A DNA stretch of 38,089 bases from the NCBI GenBank assembly GCA_002280855.1, contig NCEU01000006.1, forward strand, positions 1 through 38,089, given 5' to 3'. Of this stretch, positions 7,552-15,641 are shown piece by piece. The position numbers and the translations under genes were made by a program. Position 1 is the stretch's first letter. The number at the start of each line of letters is the position of its first letter. The stretch comes from Sphingomonadales bacterium 32-65-25 (GTDB lineage: Bacteria > Pseudomonadota > Alphaproteobacteria > Sphingomonadales > Sphingomonadaceae). The notes beneath the pieces are model-generated. The model was given only the letters and a program-made list of their open reading frames with translations. It made no database searches and was not told where the DNA came from.

Positions 7552-8070
7552 TTATGCTTCGCCGGCTGTCTCGATCAGCGCGGCGGCCAATGCTTCGACC
7601 GGGCTCTGGCCCGCCAGCAACACCAGCTGGAACACCGGATAGTAACGCTCGAACTCTTCTACCGCTGCATCGGTGAGGATTTCAGCCTGGGCCGGCGACA
7701 GATCACCGCCGTCTTCGGCATCATCATCAGCCAGCAACGTGGCGTGGCGGAACAGGATCATGCCATCGGCCGACCAGAGTTCGAAATGGCCCATCCACAA
7801 TTGTTCGTTGATCAGGCCGATGGTTTCGTACACCGCCAGCCGCCGATCCTCGGGCACAGTGAGATCGGCCTGGGCAATGATCTGAAGCACCCGGTCTTCC
7901 CCGCGCCACAGCGCACGCAGCTGGTAGGTGCACCAGCCACCCTTCACCGTGGTGATGATTTCCTCGTCACCCACACGTTCGGAGGCCCAGCCATTGGCAT
8001 CGAACAATTGTTCGAGCAGGTCGATCGGGGCGGGCTCGCCCGCGCTGAAATCAATTTCGGAAAAGCTCAT
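7552..8070 (-). CDS. YbjN-domain protein
   Basis: This 172-residue acidic cytoplasmic protein shows the YbjN pattern: a short N-terminal PIDLLEQLFDANGW, a beta-rich core (GGWCTYQLRALWRGEDRVLQI), then VYETIGLINEQLWMGHFEL and a helical acidic C-terminus. YbjN-type proteins resemble type III secretion chaperones in fold and have been linked to stress and motility in enterobacteria, but their biochemical role is unknown. A strong GGGAGAGG ribosome site precedes the ATG. It sits upstream of proC. The leader region to its right carries two adjacent perfect palindromes. Confidence 0.8.
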   Translation of the reverse strand: MSFSEIDFSAGEPAPIDLLEQLFDANGWASERVGDEEIITTVKGGWCTYQLRALWRGEDRVLQIIAQADLTVPEDRRLAVYETIGLINEQLWMGHFELWSADGMILFRHATLLADDDAEDGGDLSPAQAEILTDAAVEEFERYYPVFQLVLLAGQSPVEALAAALIETAGEA

Positions 8071-8094
8071 CGTGCCTCTCCCTTACCGGCCACG

Positions 8095-8128
8095 GCACAG
8101 GCTGTGCAAGCCTTGCCGATTCGGCAAG
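8095..8128. promoter_or_regulatory. Two adjacent perfect palindromes upstream of the YbjN gene
   Basis: GCACAG-G-CTGTGC occupies 8095-8107 and CTTGCCGA-T-TCGGCAAG occupies 8112-8128. Each is an exact inverted repeat around a single central base, and they are separated by only 4 bp in the 85-bp gap between ubiK and the YbjN gene. They could be tandem hairpins ending the tspO-ubiK transcript, although there is no T tract on the minus strand, or operator sites for the YbjN-proC unit. Confidence 0.4.
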
Positions 8129-8155
8129 AGCAAGCCACGCAAAATCTTGTGGATA

Positions 8156-8443
8156 TCAGGCGTCTGCCCCACCAGATTTGCGGCTCTTCTTCGCGGCCGA
8201 CTCAGCCAGTTCGGCCTTGAGGGCGGCGATTTCCGCCTTCAGTGCCTCGATTTCGCCGCGGGCCGTGGCCGCCATGGCTTTGACCGCATCGAATTCGTCG
8301 CGGCTGATCTCGCTGGCGCCAACGAATTCCTTCATCCGTTCCCGCGCCACGCCGGAAAATTCGCGGCTGGCGCCGGCCAGCGTGCCCATGGCGGCGGTGG
8401 CGACCTTGGACAGGTCTTCAAACAGTTTGTTGTCGTTTTGCAT
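8156..8443 (-). CDS. ubiK: UbiK-family accessory factor (ubiquinone biosynthesis)
   Basis: This 95-residue helical protein matches the YqiC/UbiK (BMFP) family. Such proteins assist aerobic ubiquinone assembly by binding the lipid-interacting factor UbiJ, and have membrane-fusion activity in vitro. Features are an N-terminal NKLFEDLSKVATAAMG, a middle with SREEF-like ISRDEFDAVKAMA, and a C-terminal coiled coil of repeated EIEALKAEIAALKAEL heptads ending in a basic tail. It lies 3 bp downstream of tspO and is probably translated from the same message. UbiK usually has about 80-100 residues, so this is full length. Confidence 0.85.
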   Translation of the reverse strand: MQNDNKLFEDLSKVATAAMGTLAGASREFSGVARERMKEFVGASEISRDEFDAVKAMAATARGEIEALKAEIAALKAELAESAAKKSRKSGGADA

Positions 8444-8446
8444 AGT

Positions 8447-8995
8447 TCAGATCCCGAGCTGCATGGCATCGGCCATAGGGTTGAGCATCATGATGGCAAT
8501 ATTCAGCGCACCCGCAAAGCACAGCCAGGCGCAATAGGGCAGCATCAGCCAGCCGGCCAGCCGGTTGACGCGCCAGAAGCTTAGGCAAGTCGCCACCGCC
8601 ACCAGCAGCATCACCGCGATGATGGCCAGCGCGGCGGAAATCATGTGCAGGCGGAAAAACACCGGCGACCAGGTAAGATTGATGGCAAAGCCAACGGCAA
8701 ACAGCGCGATGGCGAGGCGCTTGCCCGGCACCTTTTTCGTGCCCCACACCATGGCAAAGGCCACGCCGATCAGCGTGTAGAGAATGGCCCAGGCAATGCC
8801 GAACAGCGGCCCCGGCGGCTGGAACACCGGCAGGGTGAGCGACTGGTACCACGGGTTGGTATCGGTGGAGCCGGCGATGCGCGCTACAAGCCCGCCCATC
8901 AGCAGGATAGCTGGCACCGCCACGATCGCCGCCCGCGAAAAGCTGCCCGTGGAAAACCAGGGTTCAGGCGCGTCAAGGGACTCAGGATTGGACAT
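8447..8995 (-). CDS. tspO: TspO/MBR-family tryptophan-rich sensory protein
   Basis: This 182-residue integral membrane protein has five hydrophobic helices. It contains the family blocks WYQSLTLPVFQPPGPLFGIAW (ligand-binding loop and helix II start) and FAINLTWSPVFF, and is rich in Trp and Phe. TspO proteins bind porphyrins and cholesterol-like ligands; in Rhodobacter the homologue acts as an oxygen-linked negative regulator of photosynthesis genes. Here it has an N-terminal extension of about 20 residues before the first helix. It is upstream of ubiK and divergent from the HNH gene 46 bp away. Confidence 0.92.
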   Translation of the reverse strand: MSNPESLDAPEPWFSTGSFSRAAIVAVPAILLMGGLVARIAGSTDTNPWYQSLTLPVFQPPGPLFGIAWAILYTLIGVAFAMVWGTKKVPGKRLAIALFAVGFAINLTWSPVFFRLHMISAALAIIAVMLLVAVATCLSFWRVNRLAGWLMLPYCAWLCFAGALNIAIMMLNPMADAMQLGI

Positions 8996-9041
8996 TGCCG
9001 TTGGTGTAGCCTGTTGCCCGCTGCCACGCTACACGTGACGC

Positions 9042-9338
9042 ATGGTGGACAGTGACGCAGTGCCCGTGATTGACGTCTGCTGGCTGTGCGGGCGACCGCT
9101 GGGTGTGGAGGTGGAATGGCATCACCCGGTCCCCAAGGCCAAGGGCGGCCGTGTTCGGCAAAAGGTCCACCCGATCTGCCACGAAGCCATCCACGCCCAT
9201 TTCAGTAACAGCCAGTTGGGCCGCATGGGGTCGGATAAGGCGACCGTGCTGGCGGAACCGGGCGTGGCGGCGTTCGTGGCGTGGGTTTCGGCCAAGCCGC
9301 CGGATTTCCATGCGCCCACCAAGGGCAAGAAGCGTTAG
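9042..9338 (+). CDS. Small HNH-type zinc-binding protein
   Basis: This 98-residue protein has C13-x2-C16, then E-W-H27-H28 and H43-x2-C46-H47-x3-H51, the arrangement of a beta-beta-alpha-metal (HNH) fold with a structural zinc and a catalytic histidine in the WHHPVPKAKGG segment. There is no additional recognition domain. It could be a small nicking endonuclease or a nucleic-acid binding protein that has lost activity. It is not in a restriction, phage or homing context: it lies between tspO and tlyA. Its stop overlaps the tlyA stop in TTAG. The start is the ATG at 9042; no strong ribosome site is visible. Confidence 0.7.
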   Translation: MVDSDAVPVIDVCWLCGRPLGVEVEWHHPVPKAKGGRVRQKVHPICHEAIHAHFSNSQLGRMGSDKATVLAEPGVAAFVAWVSAKPPDFHAPTKGKKR

Positions 9339-10072
9339 GCGGCGCGCTGGGCGCCGATCAGAAACTCCACATTGCCTTCCGGCCCGGTGATGGGACTGGT
9401 GGTGAGGCCGGCAACGGCCCAGCCCTGCCCTTCCAGCCACGCGGCGACGTCGCGGCAGACGCGTTCCCGCACCGCTTCATCACGCACCACGCCGCCCTTG
9501 CCCACATCCTCGCGGCCGGCTTCAAATTGCGGTTTGATCAGCGCCAGCAGGCGGGCGCCGGGCTTGGCGAAACCCATCGGCACGGGCAGCACCTTCATCA
9601 GACTGATGAAGCTGGCATCACAGACGATGATATCGATCGGTTCGGGGATATGCTCCGGCGACAGCAGGCGGGCCGACAATTGTTCGAGCACGACAACGCG
9701 GGGATCCTGCCGCAGCTTCCACGCCAGCTGGTTGGTGCCGGAGTCGACCGCGTAAACCCGCACCGCGCCACGGCTGAGCAGCACATCGGTGAAGCCGCCG
9801 GTGGAGGAGCCGACATCGATGGCGACCGCGCCCGTCACATCCCAGCCAAAATGCGTCAGGCCATGATCCAGCTTGATGCCACCGCGCGACACCCAGGGAT
9901 GATCGCGCCCCTTCACCTCCAGCGGCGCATCGGCAGCCAGCGTGTCGCCAGACTTGGCGATCTTGCGGTCACCGGAAAACACCAGGCCGGCCATCACCAG
10001 CGCCTGCGCGCGGGTACGGCTTTCAACCAGGCCGCGCTCTACCAACAGTTGATCGACGCGCGACTTCACCAC
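9335..10072 (-). CDS. tlyA: TlyA-family rRNA 2'-O-methyltransferase
   Basis: This protein has 245 residues. The N-terminal S4 RNA-binding domain (about residues 1-60, [24 protein letters not shown]) is followed by an FtsJ-like Rossmann methyltransferase domain with the SAM motif [16 protein letters not shown] near residue 84 and CDASFISL near residue 150. TlyA homologues methylate riboses in 16S/23S rRNA (capreomycin sensitivity in mycobacteria); the older label hemolysin is misleading. The start is a GTG at 10072 giving MVKSRVD. A second GTG at 10069 would give an exact 4-bp overlap with the upstream cupin gene. Co-transcription with the cupin gene is likely. Confidence 0.9.
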   Translation of the reverse strand: MVKSRVDQLLVERGLVESRTRAQALVMAGLVFSGDRKIAKSGDTLAADAPLEVKGRDHPWVSRGGIKLDHGLTHFGWDVTGAVAIDVGSSTGGFTDVLLSRGAVRVYAVDSGTNQLAWKLRQDPRVVVLEQLSARLLSPEHIPEPIDIIVCDASFISLMKVLPVPMGFAKPGARLLALIKPQFEAGREDVGKGGVVRDEAVRERVCRDVAAWLEGQGWAVAGLTTSPITGPEGNVEFLIGAQRAA

Positions 10073-10431
10073 GCTTTCTGCAGCTCCACCACCATGACTT
10101 CAATGGGTTCCTTGCCCACGTTCACATCCTGATGCAATGTCTTGGGATTGGCCGGCAACCAATAGGCCTTGCCGGTTTCCCAGTTCTGAATGTCGGACTG
10201 GCCGGTCTCCTCGCGGATATCCATGGTGCCGCCCTTCAAGGCGATCAGCACGCGCGGATGATCGTGGCGGTGCAAGGGCAGCGGATTGCCGACCGCGATC
10301 ACAGAACGCCACACTTTCACCTCTTCGTTGGCGAATTGCGGCGTGCGCCCGGTTTGCACCTGTGCGACCGCCAAACCGGCGCCGAAACCGCCCAACAGCA
10401 GCACCGCACCAAGGCCCCAGGATTTCACCAT
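10066..10431 (-). CDS. Exported small cupin-domain protein
   Basis: This protein of about 121 residues has an N-terminal signal peptide ([23 protein letters not shown]) and a single cupin barrel. The metal-ligand pattern is visible as [17 protein letters not shown] (two or three histidines) and a later LHQDVNVG. It probably sits in the periplasm and binds a metal ion; no substrate can be named. The start at 10431 is chosen because GGGGAGA lies 7 nt upstream; in-frame ATGs at 10437 and 10446 would overlap that site. It overlaps tlyA and is 17 bp from the upstream secreted protein gene. Confidence 0.75.
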   Translation of the reverse strand: MVKSWGLGAVLLLGGFGAGLAVAQVQTGRTPQFANEEVKVWRSVIAVGNPLPLHRHDHPRVLIALKGGTMDIREETGQSDIQNWETGKAYWLPANPKTLHQDVNVGKEPIEVMVVELQKAW

Positions 10432-10448
10432 GTTCATTCTCCCCATCG

Positions 10449-10790
10449 TCAGAATCGGCTCGCCTTGTCCAGCGGCTCAAACCGGCCGAACCGGCAGAGG
10501 CTGAACACTTGCGGTGTGAAATTGTCCTTCACCTCAAACAGATCATTGGCACAGGCGCGCGGTGACGCGTCGCGGCGCACGATGATCATGTTGGGTTTGA
10601 GGCCGGGGCAGCCATCAGGCAGCCGCGACCGGTGCCAGCGCCCGCCGGCGCGCACCAACAGCACATCGGCGCTGGCCACCTTGTATTCCAGCTGGCGGCC
10701 GACGATCAGGCAGGTCGCCGACGGGCCGGCCGCCGGCGCGGTGAGCGGATCGGCGGTCGCAACCGCCAGCAGAAGCAGGAACCCAAGCAT
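10449..10790 (-). CDS. Secreted small protein, DUF6491-like
   Basis: This 113-residue exported protein begins with a hydrophobic signal ([13 protein letters not shown]). The mature part has four cysteines ([27 protein letters not shown]) that can pair in the periplasm. The pattern of R-W-H-R-S-x-L-x-x-x-C-P-G-L followed by C-A-N-D and a C-terminal FGRFEPL is like small alphaproteobacterial periplasmic proteins of the DUF6491 type, as I recall it. Function is unknown. The ATG at 10790 is preferred to a TTG at 10799. It is divergent from tgt 37 bp away and probably leads the cupin-tlyA operon. Confidence 0.65.
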   Translation of the reverse strand: MLGFLLLLAVATADPLTAPAAGPSATCLIVGRQLEYKVASADVLLVRAGGRWHRSRLPDGCPGLKPNMIIVRRDASPRACANDLFEVKDNFTPQVFSLCRFGRFEPLDKASRF

Positions 10791-10827
10791 GTTGGCCAAA
10801 GCCTGCCACAGACGCTATGCGCGGCCA

Positions 10828-11967
10828 ATGACTCGTTTCGCCTTCAGCATCCACGCCCGCGACGGCAAGGCGCGCACCGGCACCATCACCATGCGCCGCG
10901 GCGAAATCCGCACGCCGGCCTTCATGCCGGTGGGCACGGCCGCCACGGTGAAGGCCATGCGCGCGTCTGAAGTGCGGGCCGCCGGTGCGGACATCATCCT
11001 GGGCAATACCTACCACCTGATGCTGCGCCCCACCGCCGAGCGCATCCACCGCCTTGGCGGCCTGCACAGCTTCATGGGCTGGAACCGGCCAATCCTCACC
11101 GACAGCGGCGGCTACCAGGTGATGAGCCTGTCCAGCCTGACCAAGCGCACGGAGGAAGGCGTCACCTTCGCCAGCCACCTCGACGGCAGCCGCCACCTGA
11201 TGAGCCCGGAACGATCGATGGAAATCCAGCGCCTGCTGGGCAGCGATATCGTCATGGCGTTTGATGAACTGGTCGCCCTGCCCGCCCCGCGCGAAGTGGT
11301 GAAGGACGCCATGGACCGTTCGATGCGCTGGGCGGCGCGCAGCCGGGCGGCGTTCGATGCCGGCGGTGAGCACGCCGCGGGCGCCGCGTTGTTCGGTATC
11401 CAGCAGGGCGGGCTTGATGAACGGCTGCGTGCCGAATCTGCCACCGCGCTGCGCGCGATCGGCTTTGATGGTTATGCCATTGGCGGGCTGGCGGTGGGCG
11501 AAGGCCAGCCGGCGATGTTCGGCGTGCTGGATTATGCCACCGGCCAGTTGCCGGAGGATGCGCCGCGTTACCTGATGGGCGTGGGCAAACCCGATGATAT
11601 CGTTGGCGCCGTGGTGCGCGGGGTGGACATGTTCGATTGCGTGCTGCCCACGCGATCAGGCCGCAACGGCCAGGCCTTCACCCATGATGGCCCGCTCAAT
11701 TTGCGCAATGCCGTGCATGGCGAGGATCTGTCACCCCTCGATGCCGATTGCCGTTGCCCGGTCTGCCACGGGCCGGAGGCGGCAAGCCGCGCCTATCTCC
11801 ACCATCTGATCAAGGCAGGCGAGATGCTGGGGGCGATGCTGCTGACCCAGCATAACATCGGTTTCTACCAGCAGTTGATGGCAGGCTTGCGCGCCGCGAT
11901 TGCAGAGCAGCAGCTGGGCGATTTCGCCGCCGCCTTCCTCGCCCGCTATCACGCAAACCGCCGCTGA
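10828..11967 (+). CDS. tgt: Queuine tRNA-ribosyltransferase (tRNA-guanine transglycosylase)
   Basis: This 379-residue enzyme exchanges guanine 34 for the queuosine precursor preQ1 in GUN-anticodon tRNAs. It has the substrate-pocket motif [10 protein letters not shown] with D92, the catalytic aspartate in [11 protein letters not shown] (D270), and the zinc site C308-x-C310-x2-C313 with H342 downstream. Residue spacing matches the Zymomonas mobilis enzyme with about a 10-residue offset. The start [13 protein letters not shown] is the family N-terminus; the frame stays open far upstream but that part is antisense to tlyA-operon genes. It is monocistronic here, followed by a strong GC hairpin. 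Confidence 0.97.
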   Translation: MTRFAFSIHARDGKARTGTITMRRGEIRTPAFMPVGTAATVKAMRASEVRAAGADIILGNTYHLMLRPTAERIHRLGGLHSFMGWNRPILTDSGGYQVMSLSSLTKRTEEGVTFASHLDGSRHLMSPERSMEIQRLLGSDIVMAFDELVALPAPREVVKDAMDRSMRWAARSRAAFDAGGEHAAGAALFGIQQGGLDERLRAESATALRAIGFDGYAIGGLAVGEGQPAMFGVLDYATGQLPEDAPRYLMGVGKPDDIVGAVVRGVDMFDCVLPTRSGRNGQAFTHDGPLNLRNAVHGEDLSPLDADCRCPVCHGPEAASRAYLHHLIKAGEMLGAMLLTQHNIGFYQQLMAGLRAAIAEQQLGDFAAAFLARYHANRR

Positions 11968-11976
11968 TACGGCTGC

Positions 11977-12000
11977 GCCCCGGCTTGGGTAAGCCGGGGC
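11977..12000 (+). terminator. GC-rich hairpin after tgt
   Basis: GCCCCGGCTT and AAGCCGGGGC form a perfect 10-bp stem with a 4-nt loop, starting 9 bp after the tgt stop. No T tract follows, so it is a terminator-like or transcript-protecting hairpin rather than a classical intrinsic terminator. Confidence 0.5.
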
Positions 12001-12078
12001 GAGCCGATGTGGATTGGGACGCGCCTGCGAAAGGATGTGCACTGCTCCCCCCTGCAGCGCCCACATCGAAGCCGGTGA

Positions 12079-12103
12079 GGCCGGGCTGATACGCCGCCCG
12101 GCC
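12079..12103 (-). terminator. Hairpin after the autotransporter gene
   Basis: GGCCGGGC and GCCCGGCC form a perfect 8-bp stem around a 9-nt loop, 10 bp beyond the autotransporter stop codon. There is no T tract on the minus strand, so termination is only likely, not certain. Confidence 0.4.
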
Positions 12104-12113
12104 CCCTTGACGA

Positions 12114-15100
12114 TCAGAACTGCACGGTCACGCCGCCGCGGACACCATGGTCCTTGAGGGCCTTGCCGAGCTGGCCGCGATAGCCAAAGTCGATCTGAAC
12201 GCTCTTGCCGACCTGGCCGGATGCAACCAGACCCAACGCGGCCACGTCGCGTTCGAACGGCACACCGGCGATCCGCATGACCGGGCCGGCGGGCAGATTG
12301 AAGTCGATCGGCGTCTTGAAGCTGCCACCGCTGATGCGGCGGTAGCCGGCTTCGGCGGTCACCCCGAAATTGCCGTTGCCCAAAGGCAGGCCATATTTCA
12401 GGCGGGCACCCACCGTGGAGACGAAGAAGTCCTCGCTGATCCGGCCCGTCGACGTCAGGCGGGCAGCGCCGCCCACTTCGCGGATGCCATCGGTGGACAC
12501 ATCAACATAGGCACCCTGCAGGAACGGCTCGAACGCCGCCTTGCCGAAGGCCCATTGATAAGCCACTTCCCCAAACAACTGGGTGACATTGCCCTGATAG
12601 GTCGCTGTCAGCGTGTCGGTAAAGCCGGGGATGCTGACATTGCGGCGCGTGTCCATGTTGCGCCACATGTGCACCAGGCTGGCGCTGGCAATGAAATTGC
12701 CCTTCTTCAGCCCGCCATAGGCACCAACATGGATATCATCGGTGGTGGCGCGGCTGCCACGGGCGGCAACATCGATGGTGGCGCTGCCATAACCAGCCAG
12801 CGCACCCACGGCCCACTCTTCGCCGCGCAGCACGTCGTAACCCATGAAGAAGCCACCGATATCACGCTGGATCTTGGCGGCATTGCCGTCGCCGTCAGTG
12901 CGACCCCAACTGCCATAGGCGCTCATCCACAGGCCGCGCCGGCTGTCATCGGGCGACTGCAGATGCGCGCTCACCGCTTCGCGGACAAAGCGGGTGTCCT
13001 GAACGGTCTGGCCACGCGCAGAGCTGTGGATTTCGCCAGAGATCTGGTCGAACGCTGCCTGCGCCTGGGCATCCGTATCGAGATAGGCAATGGCGGTGTA
13101 GAGCGCACCGTTGCCGCTGCTGTCTGCCCCGGCGGCCGCTGCCCGCTGGTTGCGGGTACCGGCTGCGCTGGCAAAGCTGCTCGTCTGCCGCACGCCCAGG
13201 TAGATGTTGTTGGCATCGGTTTCCTGAACGACGTTGATGAAGCGCGACACACGGGTATCACCGGTGAGCGTGGCAAAGCTGCCCGTACGCCCGCCGGTGG
13301 TGGTGACCACTGTGTAGCGTGTGCCCAGCACATAGCGCGGCGCATCAGTCTTGGTGACGCGCAGTGTGGTGCCGGCGGCAACGTTGACCGTGCCGGTGAT
13401 GGCGATCCGATCCGATGTGCCGGTGCTGGTGACATCAACGGCGTAGGTGGAGCCGGTAAGGAAGCTGCCATTGCCGGTGCTGGTGAGCGTACCGATGACA
13501 GGGCCGGGTGCCACCGTGGTGCCAGTGGCGGCCACGAACCCGCCGATGGTGCCAGTACCCGACAACAGGCCGGCATTCAGCAGGATCGGCGCTGCCGCGA
13601 GACCGCCCGAGACATTCAGGCTGCCGCCATTGACGACGAAGCTGCCCGAAAAACTGTTGGTGGTGGTCACGTTCAGTGCACCTGCACCAATCTTGGTCGT
13701 GGTGCCGGTGCCGGCGAGCAGATTGGCCAAGGTGCCATCGACCGGCGCATCCAGGATCAGATTGGCGTTGTTGGTAATGGTGCCGGTGCCGAACATGCCG
13801 ATCCCGCCGCGCAGCGTGCCTTCCGCGATCACCACACCACCGGAGAAATCATTGGTGGCATTGGTCAGGCTCAACGTGCCCGAACCCAGCTTCTGCAGCG
13901 CCGACGGGCCACTGAGCCTCGCCGAAATGGTGGCGAGATTGTCGGCACCATTGACCGTAAAGTTGGCCGTAGCACCCGACAGGGTGACCGGATCGCCAGC
14001 GATTTCATAACCGTTCACGTTGAAGGTCATCCCGGTGACGGTCACCGGATCAACCGCATTGGACACGGTGACCAGACCGCCAACGCCACCGAAGATGACG
14101 GTGGATGGCTGCGGGTTGTTCACGCCGCTGTCCGTGCCGTCTTCGTTGGTGAAGTTGGTGCTGGCCGTGGTCCAGGTGCCATTGCCGCCTTCCACAATGC
14201 CATTGCCGTTGGGGCCGGCGCCATCCCAGTACACGCGCACGCCCGTCGGCGGCGGGGGCGGATCAACCGGCGGCGGCGGCGGCGAGGCGCCGGGGGAGAA
14301 GGCGGCACCACCATAGGTGAAGTAGCTGTCGAAACTGTCGAAGCCCGACAGCAGCAACTGGAACGGGTTGTCAGCCGAAATGGCGAACGCGCCGGTTTTC
14401 AGCGACACATCGATGTTGCCAAAGCTGAACGCCGTGCTGCCCAGCGTCAGGAAGCTGGCCGTATCCGGCGCGGAGCCATCCAGCCGCAGCGAGCCAAGAT
14501 CGGTGGTGCGGATGACGATCGACACGAAATCGGTGGGGAAATCTGCCGAGCCCGAAGGCGATGCAAACACATAGGATTTCAGCCACTGATCCGAACCGGG
14601 CACGATCACCATGGCCGGATCGGTGTTGGCACCACCGGCCTGGCCCTGGCCGATCAGATATTGCGACACCAGGATCGGCTTCGACCCGACCAGTTCGATG
14701 CCGGTGCCGGCAACGCGGCCTTCAAAGAACTGGCCGGCATCCAGCGTTGCGACCAGAGCGCCGTTGGCGCGCACTTCGGTGCCATCCTGTGTGGCGATGG
14801 CGCGATAGACGTTGCCCTGCGTGCCGGTGCGCGGCGTCTGCGCCAGCAAGTAACTGGAGCTGAGCTTGTCCACGCTGGGAATCTGTTCGACGATGTGATC
14901 GCAGGCGCTGTTGCCCACCGGGATGTTGGTGCAGCGGTTGCCCGAGAATACTGCCACCGGCTTATCCGACAGCACGCGGCTGCCCGACAGTTCGGCGTTG
15001 GCGGTGAACATGTACGTCTGCCCGGCGTTCAGGGTGATCTGAACTTCAGCGCCGCTCTTGGGCCGGATGGTGACCTGCGTGTTGTCCACCGAAGCCTGCA

Positions 15101-15527
15101 CCGAAATCTGGTCTTCAAAGCTGGCGCGATAGGTCGCGACAAAGTGATCGGTGCCCAACCGATCACCGTCGATCAGGTAGGTCATGTCGGTCGACGCAGT
15201 CCGGCGCGACAGGTAATAGCCGCTGAGCGCCTGTTCCGAACTGACGCGGAAACCCTTGTTCTCGATCGTGGCATTGCCAAGCTCGTTAGCAACCGGGATG
15301 TCGATCACGGCAAAGCCGCTCTCACCCAAGGTGAAATTGTTGGAGAAGCCGGCGCCGTTGGTGACGGTCCCGGTCGCACCCACTTGACCAAACAGGAACA
15401 GCTGACGCTGACCGCCGGTATCGAAGTTCGGGTTCATCTGGAAAAACAGGCTGTTGGCGGCGGCCGGCACAGCCAGGCCCATCGCCAACGCGGCCGCAGC
15501 GGCCGACGCGAGAAGATTCTTGGTCAT
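12114..15527 (-). CDS. Autotransporter with IgGFc-binding-like N-terminal domain
   Basis: This 1137-residue type Va secretion protein has a signal peptide at about residues 1-27, ending AVPAAANS. Residues of about 30-400 resemble the IgGFc-binding N-terminal domain (VTIRPKSGAEVQITLNAGQ, then SGSRVLSDKPVAVFSGNRC and ACDHIVEQIPSV, and YRAIATQDGTEV), with two cysteines near residues 197 and 208. A proline-rich linker follows at about 409-427. Next is a beta-helix-like passenger with autotransporter-associated repeats (LQKLGSGTLSLTN..FSGGVVIAEGTL) and GTVNVAAGTTL-type segments. The C-terminal 276 residues form the beta-barrel, ending in VTVQF with the usual terminal Phe. It is probably a surface adhesin. 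The start is the ATG after GGGGGAA; a TTG 12 bp upstream is rejected. Ligand unknown. Confidence 0.85.
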   Translation of the reverse strand: MTKNLLASAAAAALAMGLAVPAAANSLFFQMNPNFDTGGQRQLFLFGQVGATGTVTNGAGFSNNFTLGESGFAVIDIPVANELGNATIENKGFRVSSEQALSGYYLSRRTASTDMTYLIDGDRLGTDHFVATYRASFEDQISVQASVDNTQVTIRPKSGAEVQITLNAGQTYMFTANAELSGSRVLSDKPVAVFSGNRCTNIPVGNSACDHIVEQIPSVDKLSSSYLLAQTPRTGTQGNVYRAIATQDGTEVRANGALVATLDAGQFFEGRVAGTGIELVGSKPILVSQYLIGQGQAGGANTDPAMVIVPGSDQWLKSYVFASPSGSADFPTDFVSIVIRTTDLGSLRLDGSAPDTASFLTLGSTAFSFGNIDVSLKTGAFAISADNPFQLLLSGFDSFDSYFTYGGAAFSPGASPPPPPVDPPPPPTGVRVYWDGAGPNGNGIVEGGNGTWTTASTNFTNEDGTDSGVNNPQPSTVIFGGVGGLVTVSNAVDPVTVTGMTFNVNGYEIAGDPVTLSGATANFTVNGADNLATISARLSGPSALQKLGSGTLSLTNATNDFSGGVVIAEGTLRGGIGMFGTGTITNNANLILDAPVDGTLANLLAGTGTTTKIGAGALNVTTTNSFSGSFVVNGGSLNVSGGLAAAPILLNAGLLSGTGTIGGFVAATGTTVAPGPVIGTLTSTGNGSFLTGSTYAVDVTSTGTSDRIAITGTVNVAAGTTLRVTKTDAPRYVLGTRYTVVTTTGGRTGSFATLTGDTRVSRFINVVQETDANNIYLGVRQTSSFASAAGTRNQRAAAAGADSSGNGALYTAIAYLDTDAQAQAAFDQISGEIHSSARGQTVQDTRFVREAVSAHLQSPDDSRRGLWMSAYGSWGRTDGDGNAAKIQRDIGGFFMGYDVLRGEEWAVGALAGYGSATIDVAARGSRATTDDIHVGAYGGLKKGNFIASASLVHMWRNMDTRRNVSIPGFTDTLTATYQGNVTQLFGEVAYQWAFGKAAFEPFLQGAYVDVSTDGIREVGGAARLTSTGRISEDFFVSTVGARLKYGLPLGNGNFGVTAEAGYRRISGGSFKTPIDFNLPAGPVMRIAGVPFERDVAALGLVASGQVGKSVQIDFGYRGQLGKALKDHGVRGGVTVQF

Positions 15528-15562
15528 ATGTTCCCCCAATTGGAACGTTCATGTGGTTCGTT

Positions 15563-15588
15563 GACCACGGACGTGCGACCTTGTGGTC
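15563..15588. promoter_or_regulatory. Inverted repeat GACCAC-N14-GTGGTC upstream of the autotransporter
   Basis: Two perfect 6-bp arms flank a 14-nt centre, 36-61 bp upstream of the autotransporter start. The position suits an operator or a hairpin in the mRNA leader. The region further upstream (15589-15641) is AT-rich and probably holds the promoter, but I cannot pick a confident -35/-10 pair. Confidence 0.3.
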
Positions 15589-15641
15589 GGGGTTATACAC
15601 CCAAATCGGGAACATTATTGTAAATTTCTGACGAATTTTCG

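Noticed and set aside
10132..10827. N-terminal extension of tgt by over 200 codons
   Set aside because: It is antisense to the cupin and secreted-protein genes, and Tgt proteins begin at the MTRFAF-type N-terminus.
12147..15623. A 1158-codon open frame on the + strand antisense to the whole autotransporter gene
   Set aside because: Its composition is a mirror of the real gene: the GC-rich third positions on the minus strand prevent stops in this opposite frame. The translation shows no domain, and the minus-strand frame has a signal peptide, repeats and barrel.
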